A stretch of DNA of 64,000 nt from NCBI RefSeq assembly GCF_004298145.1, contig NZ_SCRH01000056.1, positions 124,001-188,000 on the forward strand, read 5' to 3'. The stretch comes from Mycobacterium sp. Its GTDB lineage: Bacteria; Actinomycetota; Actinomycetes; Mycobacteriales; Mycobacteriaceae. The translations under genes and the position numbers were made by a program. The notes beneath the pieces were generated by a model. The model did not search any database, was not told the DNA's origin, and saw only the letters and a program-made list of their open reading frames with translations. Within the stretch, counting starts at the first letter, position 1; each line of letters opens with the position of its first letter. Positions 21,049 through 29,782 of the stretch are shown here, in pieces.

Positions 21049-21102
21049 GAACGTCGACTTGTTGGGGGCATTTCGCGCCAACCGCCCAACAAGTCGACGT
21101 TC
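21049..21102. repeat. 18-bp perfect inverted repeat after clpB
   Basis: GAACGTCGACTTGTTGGG (21049-21066) is repeated in perfect inverted form at 21085-21102, separated by 18 bases. It begins 31 bases after the clpB stop and about 98 bases before ttfA. A long stem without a U-tract could act as a mycobacterial terminator or transcript-end stabiliser, or be a dispersed palindromic repeat. The rest of the 181-bp gap shows nothing else recognisable. Confidence 0.75.
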
Positions 21103-21199
21103 GGCGCAGCCGCACACCAGCGGGGCGCAGCAAACCTTGATTGGGTTGTGACCTGGTCGCCTTCTGTGTTCCGGGCCGATAGCAGATACCCTGTTTTGG

Positions 21200-22078
21200 A
21201 TGGTCCCCCTCTGGTTCACGCTGTCCGCGCTGTGCTTTGTCGGCGCGGGGGTGCTGCTGTATGTCGATGTCGATCGTCGGCGCGGGCGCAGCAGACGCCG
21301 TAAGTCGTGGGCGCGGTCGCACGGCTTCGACTACGAGCGCGAATCGACCGACATCCTCAAGCGCTGGAAGCGCGGTGTCATGTCGACGGTCGGCGACGTG
21401 GCCGCCCACAACGTGGTGCTCGGCCAGATCCGCGGCGAGGCCGTCTACATCTTCGACCTCGAGGAAGTCGCCACCGTGATCGCGCTGCACCGCAAGGTGG
21501 GCACCAACGTCGTGGTGGACCTGCGGCTCAAGGGGCTCAAAGAGCCACGGGAAAGCGACATTTGGCTGTTGGGTGCGATCGGGCCGCGAATGGTGTACTC
21601 CACCAATCTGGATGCCGCCCGCCGCGCCTGTGACCGCCGCATGGTCACTTTCGCCCACACCGCACCGGACTCGGCCGAGATCATGTGGAACGAGCAGAAC
21701 TGGACGCTGGTCGCCATGCCGATCACGAGCACCCGCACCCAATGGGACGAGGGGCTGCGCACCGTGCGTCAGTTCAACGACCTGCTGCGGGTGCTGCCGC
21801 CGCTGCCGGAGGAGACCCCGCAGGAGGCCGGACCGCCGGCCGGACTGCGCAACGCGTCGCCGAGCCGGCCGTTGGCGCCGGCGGGCCGCGCCGAGCTGCC
21901 GCCCAGGCGCGCGCAGCAGGACGTGGCCGGGCTGCTCGGCCCCGATGTCGCGCCCGGCCGCCGCGCCCCCGAGCCGGTGCGCCGCGACCAGCCGCGGCCG
22001 GAGGGACGCCCGGATACGCTGCGCCGCCCACCGTCGACCGGGCGCAACGGCCACCAGGCCAGCAACTATCAGCGCTGA
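21200..22078 (+). CDS. ttfA: TtfA, TMM transport factor (Rv0383c orthologue)
   Basis: A 292-residue protein with one N-terminal membrane span (about 2-22) followed by basic residues (DRRRGRSRRRK), a cytoplasmic domain to about residue 200 (ARSHGFDYERESTDILKRW; QNWTLVAMPITSTRTQWDEGLRTV), and a Pro/Arg-rich disordered tail. Order and pattern match M. tuberculosis Rv0383c. This is TtfA, an essential partner of MmpL3 that supports trehalose monomycolate export at the growing poles. No other family fits. It lies downstream of clpB and heads the set leading to pyrE. Confidence 0.82.
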   Translation: MVPLWFTLSALCFVGAGVLLYVDVDRRRGRSRRRKSWARSHGFDYERESTDILKRWKRGVMSTVGDVAAHNVVLGQIRGEAVYIFDLEEVATVIALHRKVGTNVVVDLRLKGLKEPRESDIWLLGAIGPRMVYSTNLDAARRACDRRMVTFAHTAPDSAEIMWNEQNWTLVAMPITSTRTQWDEGLRTVRQFNDLLRVLPPLPEETPQEAGPPAGLRNASPSRPLAPAGRAELPPRRAQQDVAGLLGPDVAPGRRAPEPVRRDQPRPEGRPDTLRRPPSTGRNGHQASNYQR

Positions 22079-22135
22079 CGGCGAGCCTCGGGTAGCCCAG
22101 GGGCTGATGGCGCCGCCGTCATTAAGATGTCGCTC

Positions 22136-22909
22136 ATGCCTCGCCCCGTAGCTCTGATCACCGGGCCCACCTCCGGGATCGGCGCCGGGTATGCGCGGCG
22201 CTTCGCCCGCGACGGCTACGACGTGGCGCTGGTCGCCCGCGATGCCGAACGGTTGACGCGACTGGCGGACGAATTGCAGGACACCGCCGGCAGCGTCGAG
22301 ATTCTGCCCGCCGACCTGGGCGATCCGGCTGACCGGCAACGGGTTTGCGATCGCCTCGCCGCCGGAGTGCGCGTCCTGGTGAACAACGCCGGCTTCGCCA
22401 CGTCCGGCGACTTCTGGTCCACCGATCCCGCGCTGCTGCAGTCGCAGCTCGACGTCAACGTCACCGCGGTCATGCACCTCACCCGGGCGGCCCTGCCGGC
22501 CATGCTCGACACCGGTGCCGGCACGGTCATCAACATCGCCAGCGTCGCCGGGCTGGTGCCGGGGCGGGGGTCGACGTATTCGGCGTCCAAGGCGTGGGTG
22601 ATCTCGTTCAGCGAGGGCCTGTCCGTCGGACTGCAGGGCACCGGGGTTTCCGTGCACGCCGTGTGCCCGGGCTACGTGCACACCGAATTTCACGCCCGCG
22701 CCGGGATCGACGTGTCCAAGTCGCCGTCGTTCATGTGGCTCGAGGTCGACGACGTCGTCGGTCAGAGCCTGGCCGATATCGCCCGCGGCAAGGTGATCAG
22801 CATTCCCGGTCTGCAGTACAAAGCGATCATCGCCGCCGAGCGCATGATCCCGCGGACCCTGATGCGCGCCGTCACCAAACGAATCGGTGGTGGCCGTGGC
22901 CGAACCTGA
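22136..22909 (+). CDS. SDR-family oxidoreductase
   Basis: A 257-residue short-chain dehydrogenase from the ATG at 22136 (an ATG at 22127 adds three residues; neither has a clear ribosome site). It shows VALITGPTSGIGAGYARR, NNAGFATSG, the Ser in NIASVAG and YSASKAW (catalytic Tyr and Lys). This is the DltE/YqjQ-like subgroup of SDRs, with unknown substrate. Its 3' end overlaps the pyrE start, so the two are co-expressed although unrelated in function. Confidence 0.85.
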   Translation: MPRPVALITGPTSGIGAGYARRFARDGYDVALVARDAERLTRLADELQDTAGSVEILPADLGDPADRQRVCDRLAAGVRVLVNNAGFATSGDFWSTDPALLQSQLDVNVTAVMHLTRAALPAMLDTGAGTVINIASVAGLVPGRGSTYSASKAWVISFSEGLSVGLQGTGVSVHAVCPGYVHTEFHARAGIDVSKSPSFMWLEVDDVVGQSLADIARGKVISIPGLQYKAIIAAERMIPRTLMRAVTKRIGGGRGRT

Positions 22910-23435
22910 GCTCGAGGAGCTGGCGGAACTGGTGCGCCGGCTGGCGGTGGTGCACGGCCGGGTCACGCTGTCGTCCGGCAAGGAGGCCGACTACTACGTC
23001 GACCTGCGCCGGGCCACCCTGCACCACCGCGCGTCGGCGTTGATCGGCAAGCTGATGCGGGACCTGACCAGCGACTGGGACTACGCGGTGGTCGGCGGCC
23101 TGACCCTGGGCGCCGACCCCGTGGCCACGGCCATCATGCACGCGCCGGGACGCCCGATCGACGCGTTCGTCGTACGCAAGTCGGCCAAAACGCATGGGAT
23201 GCAACGACTTATCGAAGGGTCCGAGGTCTCCGGCCGGCGGGTCCTGGTCGTCGAGGACACCAGCACCACCGGCAATTCGGCGCTCACCGCGGTGCGCGCC
23301 GTGCGGGAGGCCGGCGGCGAGGTGCTGGGGGTGGCCACCGTGGTGGACCGCGCCACCGGCGCCGCCGAGGCCATCGAGGCCGAGGGGCTGCCGTACCGCA
23401 GCGTGCTGGGCCTCGCCGAGCTGGGCCTGGGCTAG
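22896..23435 (+). CDS. pyrE: Orotate phosphoribosyltransferase
   Basis: About 179 residues. PyrE joins orotate to PRPP to make OMP, the fifth step of pyrimidine synthesis. It shows RVTLSSGKEADYYVDLRRA, the catalytic-loop segment VVRKSAKTHGMQRLIEGS, and the PRPP-binding motif VLVVEDTSTTGNSAL. Start codon choice: GTGs at 22887, 22890 and 22896 are open. The last gives a start that lines up with what I recall of the tuberculosis enzyme. All overlap the end of the SDR gene. Confidence 0.93.
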   Translation: MAEPELEELAELVRRLAVVHGRVTLSSGKEADYYVDLRRATLHHRASALIGKLMRDLTSDWDYAVVGGLTLGADPVATAIMHAPGRPIDAFVVRKSAKTHGMQRLIEGSEVSGRRVLVVEDTSTTGNSALTAVRAVREAGGEVLGVATVVDRATGAAEAIEAEGLPYRSVLGLAELGLG

Positions 23436-23447
23436 GTCCGTTTCACC

Positions 23448-24362
23448 GTGCGCACCTTCCTTGCGGTAGCCGTTTGCCTGGCGTTCTGTCTGGCCGGGTG
23501 CTCATCGACGAACCACGCCGTCCGTCCCTACGGGGCGCAGGGCGCGCGACTCGGCGAATCGCTGGCGCTGCTGGGCTGGAACATGTCGGTGTCGAACCTG
23601 CGCTGGGACGCCGACTACGTGCTGGTCGACGTCGACGCGAGCCCGACCTCGGCCACGGGCCCGCACGCCAACCCCGCCGACATCCGCTTCGGGCTGTACG
23701 GCGCGCTGGCCCACCCCATGGAGGCCGACGGCCTGGGCAGCTGCGACAAATCCTTCCAAGCGAAGACCACCAATGTGCGTGATCTTCCCGCGCCGCTGTC
23801 GGCGCCGCGCGACCGGCTCACCGGCACGGTTTGCCTTGGGCCGCTGAAGGATCGGAGTCAGGTCCGCGGCGTCTACAGCTACTCGCCACGCGACCGGATC
23901 CCGGACAGCTCGTCGGCCTACCCGGCCGCCTTCCCGGTGGGGCTGTTGCCGACCAACTCCAACGACAGCGGAGGCCTGGCGGTCAAGACCGCCAGCCTGT
24001 CGGCGTGGCGGGCCGACGGCACCCCGGTGACCAAGGCCCAGCTGGGTGATCCGGGGGCGTTCACCGGCAACGGCTACATGCTGCTCGGGTTGGAAGCCAG
24101 CGCCGTCGCGGCCCGCTATCGCGACGAGTCCGTCAAGCGCGGCGGCCCGATGATGCTGCTGGCATCGCCGACCCTGCCCGCCCCGGGGCTGAACCCCGCC
24201 TGCGCGACGTACGGGTCGTCGGTGTTGATCCTGCCCGACGCGTCCCTGGACGCCGTGCGCGTCAACGCGTCGCTGTGCACCCAGGGCGAGATCAACGACG
24301 CGCTGCTCTACGCGACGCTGGCGGTCGACGGCACGCACGCCGGGGTGTGGACGCTGCGATGA
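23448..24362 (+). CDS. Putative lipoprotein (Rv0381c orthologue)
   Basis: A 304-residue exported protein from a GTG. The signal MRTFLAVAVCLAFCLAGC ends in a good lipobox with cysteine 18. The mature part has several cysteines (GSCDKSF, GTVCLGP, NPACATYG, ASLCTQG) but no known domain. It is 12 bp after pyrE, and its stop overlaps the next ATG as ATGA, so it is within the ttfA-pyrE-methyltransferase operon. It corresponds to M. tuberculosis Rv0381c by order and size. Function unknown. Confidence 0.75.
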   Translation: MRTFLAVAVCLAFCLAGCSSTNHAVRPYGAQGARLGESLALLGWNMSVSNLRWDADYVLVDVDASPTSATGPHANPADIRFGLYGALAHPMEADGLGSCDKSFQAKTTNVRDLPAPLSAPRDRLTGTVCLGPLKDRSQVRGVYSYSPRDRIPDSSSAYPAAFPVGLLPTNSNDSGGLAVKTASLSAWRADGTPVTKAQLGDPGAFTGNGYMLLGLEASAVAARYRDESVKRGGPMMLLASPTLPAPGLNPACATYGSSVLILPDASLDAVRVNASLCTQGEINDALLYATLAVDGTHAGVWTLR

Positions 24363-25006
24363 ACGGACCCGGGCCCACCGAATGGTCCGCGACACCGCCC
24401 GCCGGTGTCGGGCCGTGGCCCGGCAAGCCGCCCGACGACCCGCGGTATGACCCAATCCTGTTGCGCGAGGGCGACACTCGCAATGTCGTCGACGCCTACC
24501 GGTACTGGACCCGGGAAGCGATCATCGCCGACATCGACCGGCGCCGGCATCCGCTGCACGTGGCGATCGAGAACTTCGGTCACGACGCCAACATCGGTTC
24601 GGTGGTGCGCACCGCCAACGCCTTCGCGGTGCACACCGTGCACATCGTGGGGCGGCGACGCTGGAATCGCCGCGGCGCCATGGTGACCGACCGCTATCAG
24701 CGGTTGTGCCACCACGACAGCACCGCCGAGCTGCTCGACTTCGCGGCGGACGCCGGCCTGACCGTCGTCGCCGTCGACAACGTCCCGGGCGCGGCGCGCC
24801 TCGAGGAGGCCGCGCTGCCGCGCGAGTGCCTGCTGGTGTTCGGGCAGGAGGGGCCGGGCATCACCGACGACACCCGCACCGGCGCGAGGCTGACGGTGTC
24901 GATCGCCCAGTTCGGCTCGACGCGCAGCATCAACGCCGGGGTCGCCGCCGGCATCGCCATGCACGCCTGGGTCGAGCAGCACGCCGACCTGTCCCGCGCC
25001 TGGTGA
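24359..25006 (+). CDS. TrmH/SpoU-family RNA 2'-O-methyltransferase
   Basis: A 215-residue SPOUT enzyme (Rv0380c orthologue). The three SpoU motifs are visible: ENFGHDANIGSVVRTANAF, LVFGQEGPGI and IAQFGSTRSINAGVAAGIAM, which form the trefoil knot that binds S-adenosylmethionine. It should methylate a ribose in tRNA or rRNA, target unknown. The start is coupled to the lipoprotein gene (ATGA). Confidence 0.9.
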   Translation: MNGPGPTEWSATPPAGVGPWPGKPPDDPRYDPILLREGDTRNVVDAYRYWTREAIIADIDRRRHPLHVAIENFGHDANIGSVVRTANAFAVHTVHIVGRRRWNRRGAMVTDRYQRLCHHDSTAELLDFAADAGLTVVAVDNVPGAARLEEAALPRECLLVFGQEGPGITDDTRTGARLTVSIAQFGSTRSINAGVAAGIAMHAWVEQHADLSRAW

Positions 25007-25052
25007 GATGCCGCAACCGCACGCTCACCCGCATGGGGCAGGATCGGCAGGT

Positions 25053-26192
25053 ATGGATCAGCTCTGGGTCAACCGGGCGGCCAGCTGCGAAGCCGCTGTC
25101 ACACAACGACACCTGAAGCGGCTGTGGGGACTGCCCGCGACCCAGCTGGGGGTGGTGGCCTGGCCGTCGCAGCGCAAAGACCGGTTGTTCGGCACCTGGC
25201 ACTACTGGTGGCAGGCGCATCTGCTGGACTGCCTCGTCGACGCCCAGGCGCGCGATCCGCAGCCGCACCGGCACGTCGAGATCAACCGGCAGGTCCGCTC
25301 GCACCGGCTGCGCAACAACCTCTCGTGGATCAACAACTACTACGACGACATGGCCTGGCTGGCGCTGGCGCTCGAACGCGCCGCCCGCATCGCCGGTGTG
25401 CAGCGCCGAAAAGCGTTGCCCAAGCTGGCCGACCAGTTCGTCAGGGCCTGGGCGCCCGAGGACGGCGGCGGCATCCCCTGGCGCAAGCAGGACCGGTTCT
25501 TCAACGCCCCGGCCAACGGCCCCGCCGGGATCTTCCTTGCCCGCTACGGGGACCACCGCAAACGTGCCGAGCAGATCGGGGATTGGATCGAGGCGACGCT
25601 GATCGACCCGGAGACGCACCTGGTGTTCGACGGCATCAAGGCCGGCTCGCTGGTGCGCGCGCAGTACACCTACTGCCAGGGTGTGGTGCTGGGGCTAGAG
25701 ACCGAGCTGGCTGCCCGCACCGGGGCCCAGGTCCGGGCGCGGCACTCCGCCCGGGTGCATCGGCTGGTCGCGGCCGTGCGCGAACACATGGCGCCGGCGG
25801 GCGTGCTGGCCGGTGCCGGCGGCGGCGACGGCGGCCTGTTCGCCGGTGTGACCGCCCGCTACCTGGCGCTGGTGGCGACGGCGCTGCCCGGGGACTCGGC
25901 GGAGGACGCGCAGGCCCGCGACACCGCCCGCCAGATCGTGCTGGCCAGCGCGAAGTCGGCGTGGGACTACCGGCAGACGGTGAACGGGCTGCCGGTGTTC
26001 GGCCCGTTCTGGGACCGTGACGCCCAGGTGCCCACCGCGGGTGGCCGACAGGCGGAGTTCGTCGAGGGCGCGGTGATGGCCTCCGAGGTCGGCGAACGGG
26101 ATCTGTCGGTGCAGCTGTCGGGGTGGATGCTCATGGAGGCCGCCTGTAACGTCTCCGCCGAATCGTCGCACGAGGACAGGAGCGCCCTGTGA
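25053..26192 (+). CDS. GH76-type glycoside hydrolase family protein (Rv0365c-like)
   Basis: A 379-residue protein from the ATG at 25053 (an in-frame ATG at 25008 is less likely). It has the alpha-helical (alpha/alpha)6-barrel pattern of GH76 alpha-1,6-mannanases: FGTWHYWWQAHLLDCLVDA, NNYYDDMAWLALALERA (the paired Asp of the catalytic DD motif), AQYTYCQGVVLGLE. No signal peptide is seen, which is unusual for an extracellular mannanase and may mean a cytosolic or periplasmic glycan target. The stop overlaps the CoA-transferase start by four bases. Confidence 0.8.
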   Translation: MDQLWVNRAASCEAAVTQRHLKRLWGLPATQLGVVAWPSQRKDRLFGTWHYWWQAHLLDCLVDAQARDPQPHRHVEINRQVRSHRLRNNLSWINNYYDDMAWLALALERAARIAGVQRRKALPKLADQFVRAWAPEDGGGIPWRKQDRFFNAPANGPAGIFLARYGDHRKRAEQIGDWIEATLIDPETHLVFDGIKAGSLVRAQYTYCQGVVLGLETELAARTGAQVRARHSARVHRLVAAVREHMAPAGVLAGAGGGDGGLFAGVTARYLALVATALPGDSAEDAQARDTARQIVLASAKSAWDYRQTVNGLPVFGPFWDRDAQVPTAGGRQAEFVEGAVMASEVGERDLSVQLSGWMLMEAACNVSAESSHEDRSAL

Positions 26193-27538
26193 AGAAAGTC
26201 CACCCCGACGCGGAGTCGGCGCTGCATGGCCTGCTGAAGGACGGCATCACGATCGCCGCCGGCGGCTTCGGCCTGTGCGGCATCCCGGAGAAGCTGATCC
26301 AGGCTCTGGTAGACAGCGGCATCAAGGATCTCACCATCGTCGGAAACAACGCCGGCGTAGACGATTTCGGCATGGGCCTGCTGCTCAAGGGGCGGCAGGT
26401 GAAGAAGGTGATCGCCTCCTACGTCGGCGAGAACAAGGAGTTCGAGCGCCAGGTGCTGGCCGGGGAGCTGGACCTCGCGCTCACGCCCCAGGGCACGCTG
26501 GCGGAGAAGCTGCGCGCCGGCGGCGCGGGGATTCCCGGGTTCTACACGCGGACGGCCTACGGCACCAATCTCGCCGAAGGCAAGGACACCCGGGTCTTCG
26601 ACGGCACGGAATACGTTCTGGAAGAAGGTATCCGGGCGGATGTGGCGCTCGTCAAGGCGTGGAAGGGCGATACGGCCGGCAATCTCGTCTACCGCAAGAC
26701 CGCGCGCAATTTCAACCCGATGATCGCCACCTGCGCCGCGGTGACGGTGGCCGAGGTCGAAGAGCTGGTCGAGGTGGGCGAGCTGGATCCGGACCTGGTC
26801 CACACCCCCGGCATTTACGTGGACCGCATCATCGCGGGAACCGGCTACGAGAAGCGCATCGAGTTCCGCACCACGACCGGCGGCGCCGCGCTGAAGAACG
26901 ACAGCCCCATTCGCGAGCTCATGGCCCGGCGCGCGGCCGCCGAATTGCGCGACGGCTACTACGTGAACCTGGGCATCGGCATCCCGACGTTGGTGGCTAA
27001 CTTCATTCCCGACGACATCAATGTCACGCTGCAGTCGGAGAACGGCTTGCTCGGCATCGGGGCCTACCCGAGCGAGGACACCGTGGACCCCGATCTCGTC
27101 AACGCCGGCAAGCAGACCATCACGAGTCTGCCCGGGTCCAGCTTTTTCAGTAGCGCCGATTCCTTCGCGATGATCCGCGGTGGCCACATCGACCTCTCCA
27201 TCCTGGGCGGGCTGGAGGTGGCCGAGAACGGCGACCTGGCCAACTGGATGGTGCCGGGCAAGATGGTCAAGGGGCCGGGCGGCGCAATGGATCTGGTGTC
27301 GGGCGTCAAGCGGGTGATCGTCGTCATGGACCACACCGCCAAGGACGGCACCCCGAAGATCCTCAAGCAGTGCACGTTGCCCCTGACCGGCAAGGGCGTG
27401 GTCGACATGATCATCACCAACCTGTGCGTCTTTGACGTCGAGCCGGGACAGGGGCTGGTGCTCACGCAATTGCATCCCGGGGTGACGGTCGAGGACATTC
27501 GCGCGAAGACCGGCTGCGATTTCAAAGTCGCGGTCTGA
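26189..27538 (+). CDS. Fused 3-oxoacid (succinyl-CoA) CoA-transferase, A and B subunits
   Basis: A 449-residue single chain. The N-terminal half is a complete subunit A (ITIAAGGFGLCGIPEKLI, GVDDFGMGLLLKG). From about residue 245 a complete subunit B follows (AAAELRDGYYVNLGIGIPTLV), with the catalytic Glu in LQSENGLLGIG. It swaps CoA between succinyl-CoA and acetoacetate or a related oxoacid. In most bacteria the subunits are separate genes; the fusion resembles animal SCOT. It starts with a GTG overlapping the GH76 stop (GTGA), with GAGGACAGGAG upstream. I do not recall this gene at the tuberculosis locus. Confidence 0.9.
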   Translation: MKKVHPDAESALHGLLKDGITIAAGGFGLCGIPEKLIQALVDSGIKDLTIVGNNAGVDDFGMGLLLKGRQVKKVIASYVGENKEFERQVLAGELDLALTPQGTLAEKLRAGGAGIPGFYTRTAYGTNLAEGKDTRVFDGTEYVLEEGIRADVALVKAWKGDTAGNLVYRKTARNFNPMIATCAAVTVAEVEELVEVGELDPDLVHTPGIYVDRIIAGTGYEKRIEFRTTTGGAALKNDSPIRELMARRAAAELRDGYYVNLGIGIPTLVANFIPDDINVTLQSENGLLGIGAYPSEDTVDPDLVNAGKQTITSLPGSSFFSSADSFAMIRGGHIDLSILGGLEVAENGDLANWMVPGKMVKGPGGAMDLVSGVKRVIVVMDHTAKDGTPKILKQCTLPLTGKGVVDMIITNLCVFDVEPGQGLVLTQLHPGVTVEDIRAKTGCDFKVAV

Positions 27539-27568
27539 GCGCGCGGCCGACGCGGCCGCCGGGGCCGA

Positions 27569-28261
27569 CTACTCGGATGCCGGCAGGCGCTCGGGCTCCC
27601 GGACGGGCGTGTCCGCCGCGCGGCGTCGGCCGCGAAAGCCGCGCCAGGCCGCGATGAACGCCGGGATCATGGACACGAGCAGGATGCCCAGGATGATCTT
27701 TTCCAGGTTGTGGTGCACGAACGGCACATTGCCCAGGAAGTAGCCCGCGAGCGTCGCGCCGCCGCCCCAGGCGATGCCGCCGACGATGTCGAACCCCAGG
27801 AACAGCGGGTAGCGCATGTAGGACACCCCGGCGATCACCGGGACGAACGTCCGCACGAACGGTGCGAACCGGGCCAGGATGATCGCCCAGGGCCCGTACT
27901 TCTCGAAGAAGGCGTGTGACTCGGTCACGTAGTGCTTCTTGAAGAATCGGGAATCTTCTTTGTTGAACAGCGCGGGCCCGATCCGCCGCCCGATGAAATA
28001 CCCGGTTTGATCGCCCAGCACCGCGACCGTGGCGACGCTGGGCGCCAGCACCCAGATGCTGACCGGTGGATGCGGATGCGCGGCCAGCAGGCCGCCGGTG
28101 AACAGCAGCGACTCGCCGGGCAACAACGGAAACAGCAGTCCGGTCTCGATGAAGACGATGACCAGAATCCCGGGCAGCACCGCCGACCCGAAGACGCCGC
28201 CGGCGCCCAACCAGTACATCGGGTCGAGGATCGCGGGCAGGGCCGTCACGGCGGTGCTCAT
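27569..28261 (-). CDS. DedA/SNARE-associated-family membrane protein (Rv0364-like)
   Basis: A 230-residue inner-membrane protein of the DedA (VTT) family: about five membrane segments, the ETGLLFPLLPGESLLFTGG re-entrant segment and the signature ILARFAPFVRTFVPVIAG with its essential arginines. DedA proteins act in lipid-carrier flipping and membrane homeostasis. It is read opposite to the CoA-transferase gene, with their ends 30 bp apart. Confidence 0.88.
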   Translation of the reverse strand: MSTAVTALPAILDPMYWLGAGGVFGSAVLPGILVIVFIETGLLFPLLPGESLLFTGGLLAAHPHPPVSIWVLAPSVATVAVLGDQTGYFIGRRIGPALFNKEDSRFFKKHYVTESHAFFEKYGPWAIILARFAPFVRTFVPVIAGVSYMRYPLFLGFDIVGGIAWGGGATLAGYFLGNVPFVHHNLEKIILGILLVSMIPAFIAAWRGFRGRRRAADTPVREPERLPASE

Positions 28262-28368
28262 GATCCATCAACATACCGGCCCGGGGTAGACGTTGAGCCA
28301 CCTGGACGCTACTGCCGCCGTGCCGCGATCCCCGAATGTGCGGCCGGCCGCACACTCGATACCGAACG

Positions 28369-29241
28369 TTAGCCGCTGGCGGACTGGCAGATCTTCCACT
28401 GGTCGTCGCGGTACTGCAGGTCCAGGCTGCGGGTGGAGCGCAGCTGCGGGTCGTAGGCCATGAACGTGGTGACGTTGGCCTCGGCGTGCTGGCCGTTGAC
28501 GACGACCTGGTCGATGCTGGCGATCACCGGGTACTGTTTGGCCGCCGAGACGCGCCGGTACGTTTCGTCCCAGGCGTGTTCGTCGTAATCCGCGTAGCCG
28601 TCGCGGGTGGTGCCGCAGGTGATGGTGCGCAGCGTGGTCAGATCACCCCGCTGAATCGCGACGTCGAAGTTGCCGATGGTGTGCCGGACCTGGTCTTCCT
28701 GCGAAACGCTGGTGTGTTTGCCCCGGGTGAGCAGCACCGTGCCCAGGATCGCGATCGCCGCCAGCGCCAGCACGATCACGACGATCGCCAGTATCCAACC
28801 CCAGTTGAATTGCGTGGAGGTGCGCAGCTTCCCGCCGAGTCGAGGTGGGATCGATTGCGGGACAGCGGCTTTGGACCCGACTCCGAACTGCGTGGTGCTG
28901 TCGGATCCCGGCGGCGTCGCGAAGACCTCGGTGGCGGGTTCCGGGGTGGTGGAGATGATCGTGGTTTCTTTCGCGTCGAAGCCCGGCGCGGTGAAGCGGC
29001 GTTCGCGCTGCGGCAGGTCGGGTATCTCTTCGGGGCCGCTGCCCGGATCGGATTTGTTGATCACCACGGTCTCGGCGTCGCTGGGGACCAGGGGGACGCT
29101 CTCGGTGGCGTCGCTTTCGAAGCCGGTTTCGGGGCCGGTTTCGGGCCCCCACTCGTCGCTCGGTTCGCTGCGATACCCGCGTGGGTCGAACCCGGGCCGT
29201 TTCGGCGTGCCGCCACGGTCGGGTTCGGATGGGTTGGGCAT
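28369..29241 (-). CDS. Single-span membrane protein (Rv0361-like)
   Basis: A 290-residue protein from the ATG at 29241 (GGAGG about 13 bases upstream). The first 145 residues are acidic and disordered (SDEWGPETGPETGFESD). Then comes one membrane span (WILAIVVIVLALAAIAILGTVLL) and an exterior domain of about 110 residues ending RSLDLQYRDDQWKICQSASG, which looks like the nuclear-transport-factor-2/SnoaL-like fold often found in mycobacterial envelope proteins. It is divergent from the DUF3151 gene. Function unknown. Confidence 0.75.
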   Translation of the reverse strand: MPNPSEPDRGGTPKRPGFDPRGYRSEPSDEWGPETGPETGFESDATESVPLVPSDAETVVINKSDPGSGPEEIPDLPQRERRFTAPGFDAKETTIISTTPEPATEVFATPPGSDSTTQFGVGSKAAVPQSIPPRLGGKLRTSTQFNWGWILAIVVIVLALAAIAILGTVLLTRGKHTSVSQEDQVRHTIGNFDVAIQRGDLTTLRTITCGTTRDGYADYDEHAWDETYRRVSAAKQYPVIASIDQVVVNGQHAEANVTTFMAYDPQLRSTRSLDLQYRDDQWKICQSASG

Positions 29242-29364
29242 GAGTACTACTGTCCTCCCGCTGTCGAGTGGGGCAGTTGCAGAGCTTAGCGACCGGGACC
29301 GCGGCCCGGGGCGATGGCCGAGGTGCGTCATGCGGGCAAAACGGGCGAGCTGCAGAATGGAGCC

Positions 29365-29778
29365 ATGACGCCGATGGGAGATCTTTTAGGGCCCGACCCG
29401 ATCCTGCTGCCCGAAGACGCGGATACCGAAGCGGAACTGCTTGCCGGTGAGAAGCCGGGCATCGTCGCCGCCGCGCATCCGACGGCGTCGGCGGCCTGGG
29501 CGGCGCTTGCCGAGCAGGCGCTGGCCGACGACCAGGCCATCACCGCCTACGCGTACGCGCGTACCGGGTATCACCGCGGCCTGGACCAGTTGCGCAGAAA
29601 CGGCTGGAAGGGGTTCGGCCCCGTCCCGTATTCACACGAGCCCAACCGCGGCTTCCTGCGTTGTGTGGCGGCGCTGGCGCATGCCGCCGACACGATCGGC
29701 GAAACCGACGAGTACGCACGGTGCCTGGACCTGCTCGACGATTGCGACCCCGTGGCGCGCAAAGCGCTTGGGCTGTAA
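29365..29778 (+). CDS. DUF3151 protein (Rv0360c-like)
   Basis: A 137-residue soluble protein, MTPMGDLLGPDPILLPEDAD, with an all-helical TPR-like pattern (ASAAWAALAEQALADDQAITAYAYARTGYHRGLDQL; FLRCVAALAHAADTIGE). DUF3151 proteins are confined to actinobacteria and usually next to fba or this membrane protein; their role is unknown. GGAG precedes the start. It converges on the CDF exporter gene with four bases between stops. Confidence 0.8.
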   Translation: MTPMGDLLGPDPILLPEDADTEAELLAGEKPGIVAAAHPTASAAWAALAEQALADDQAITAYAYARTGYHRGLDQLRRNGWKGFGPVPYSHEPNRGFLRCVAALAHAADTIGETDEYARCLDLLDDCDPVARKALGL

Positions 29779-29782
29779 CGCT

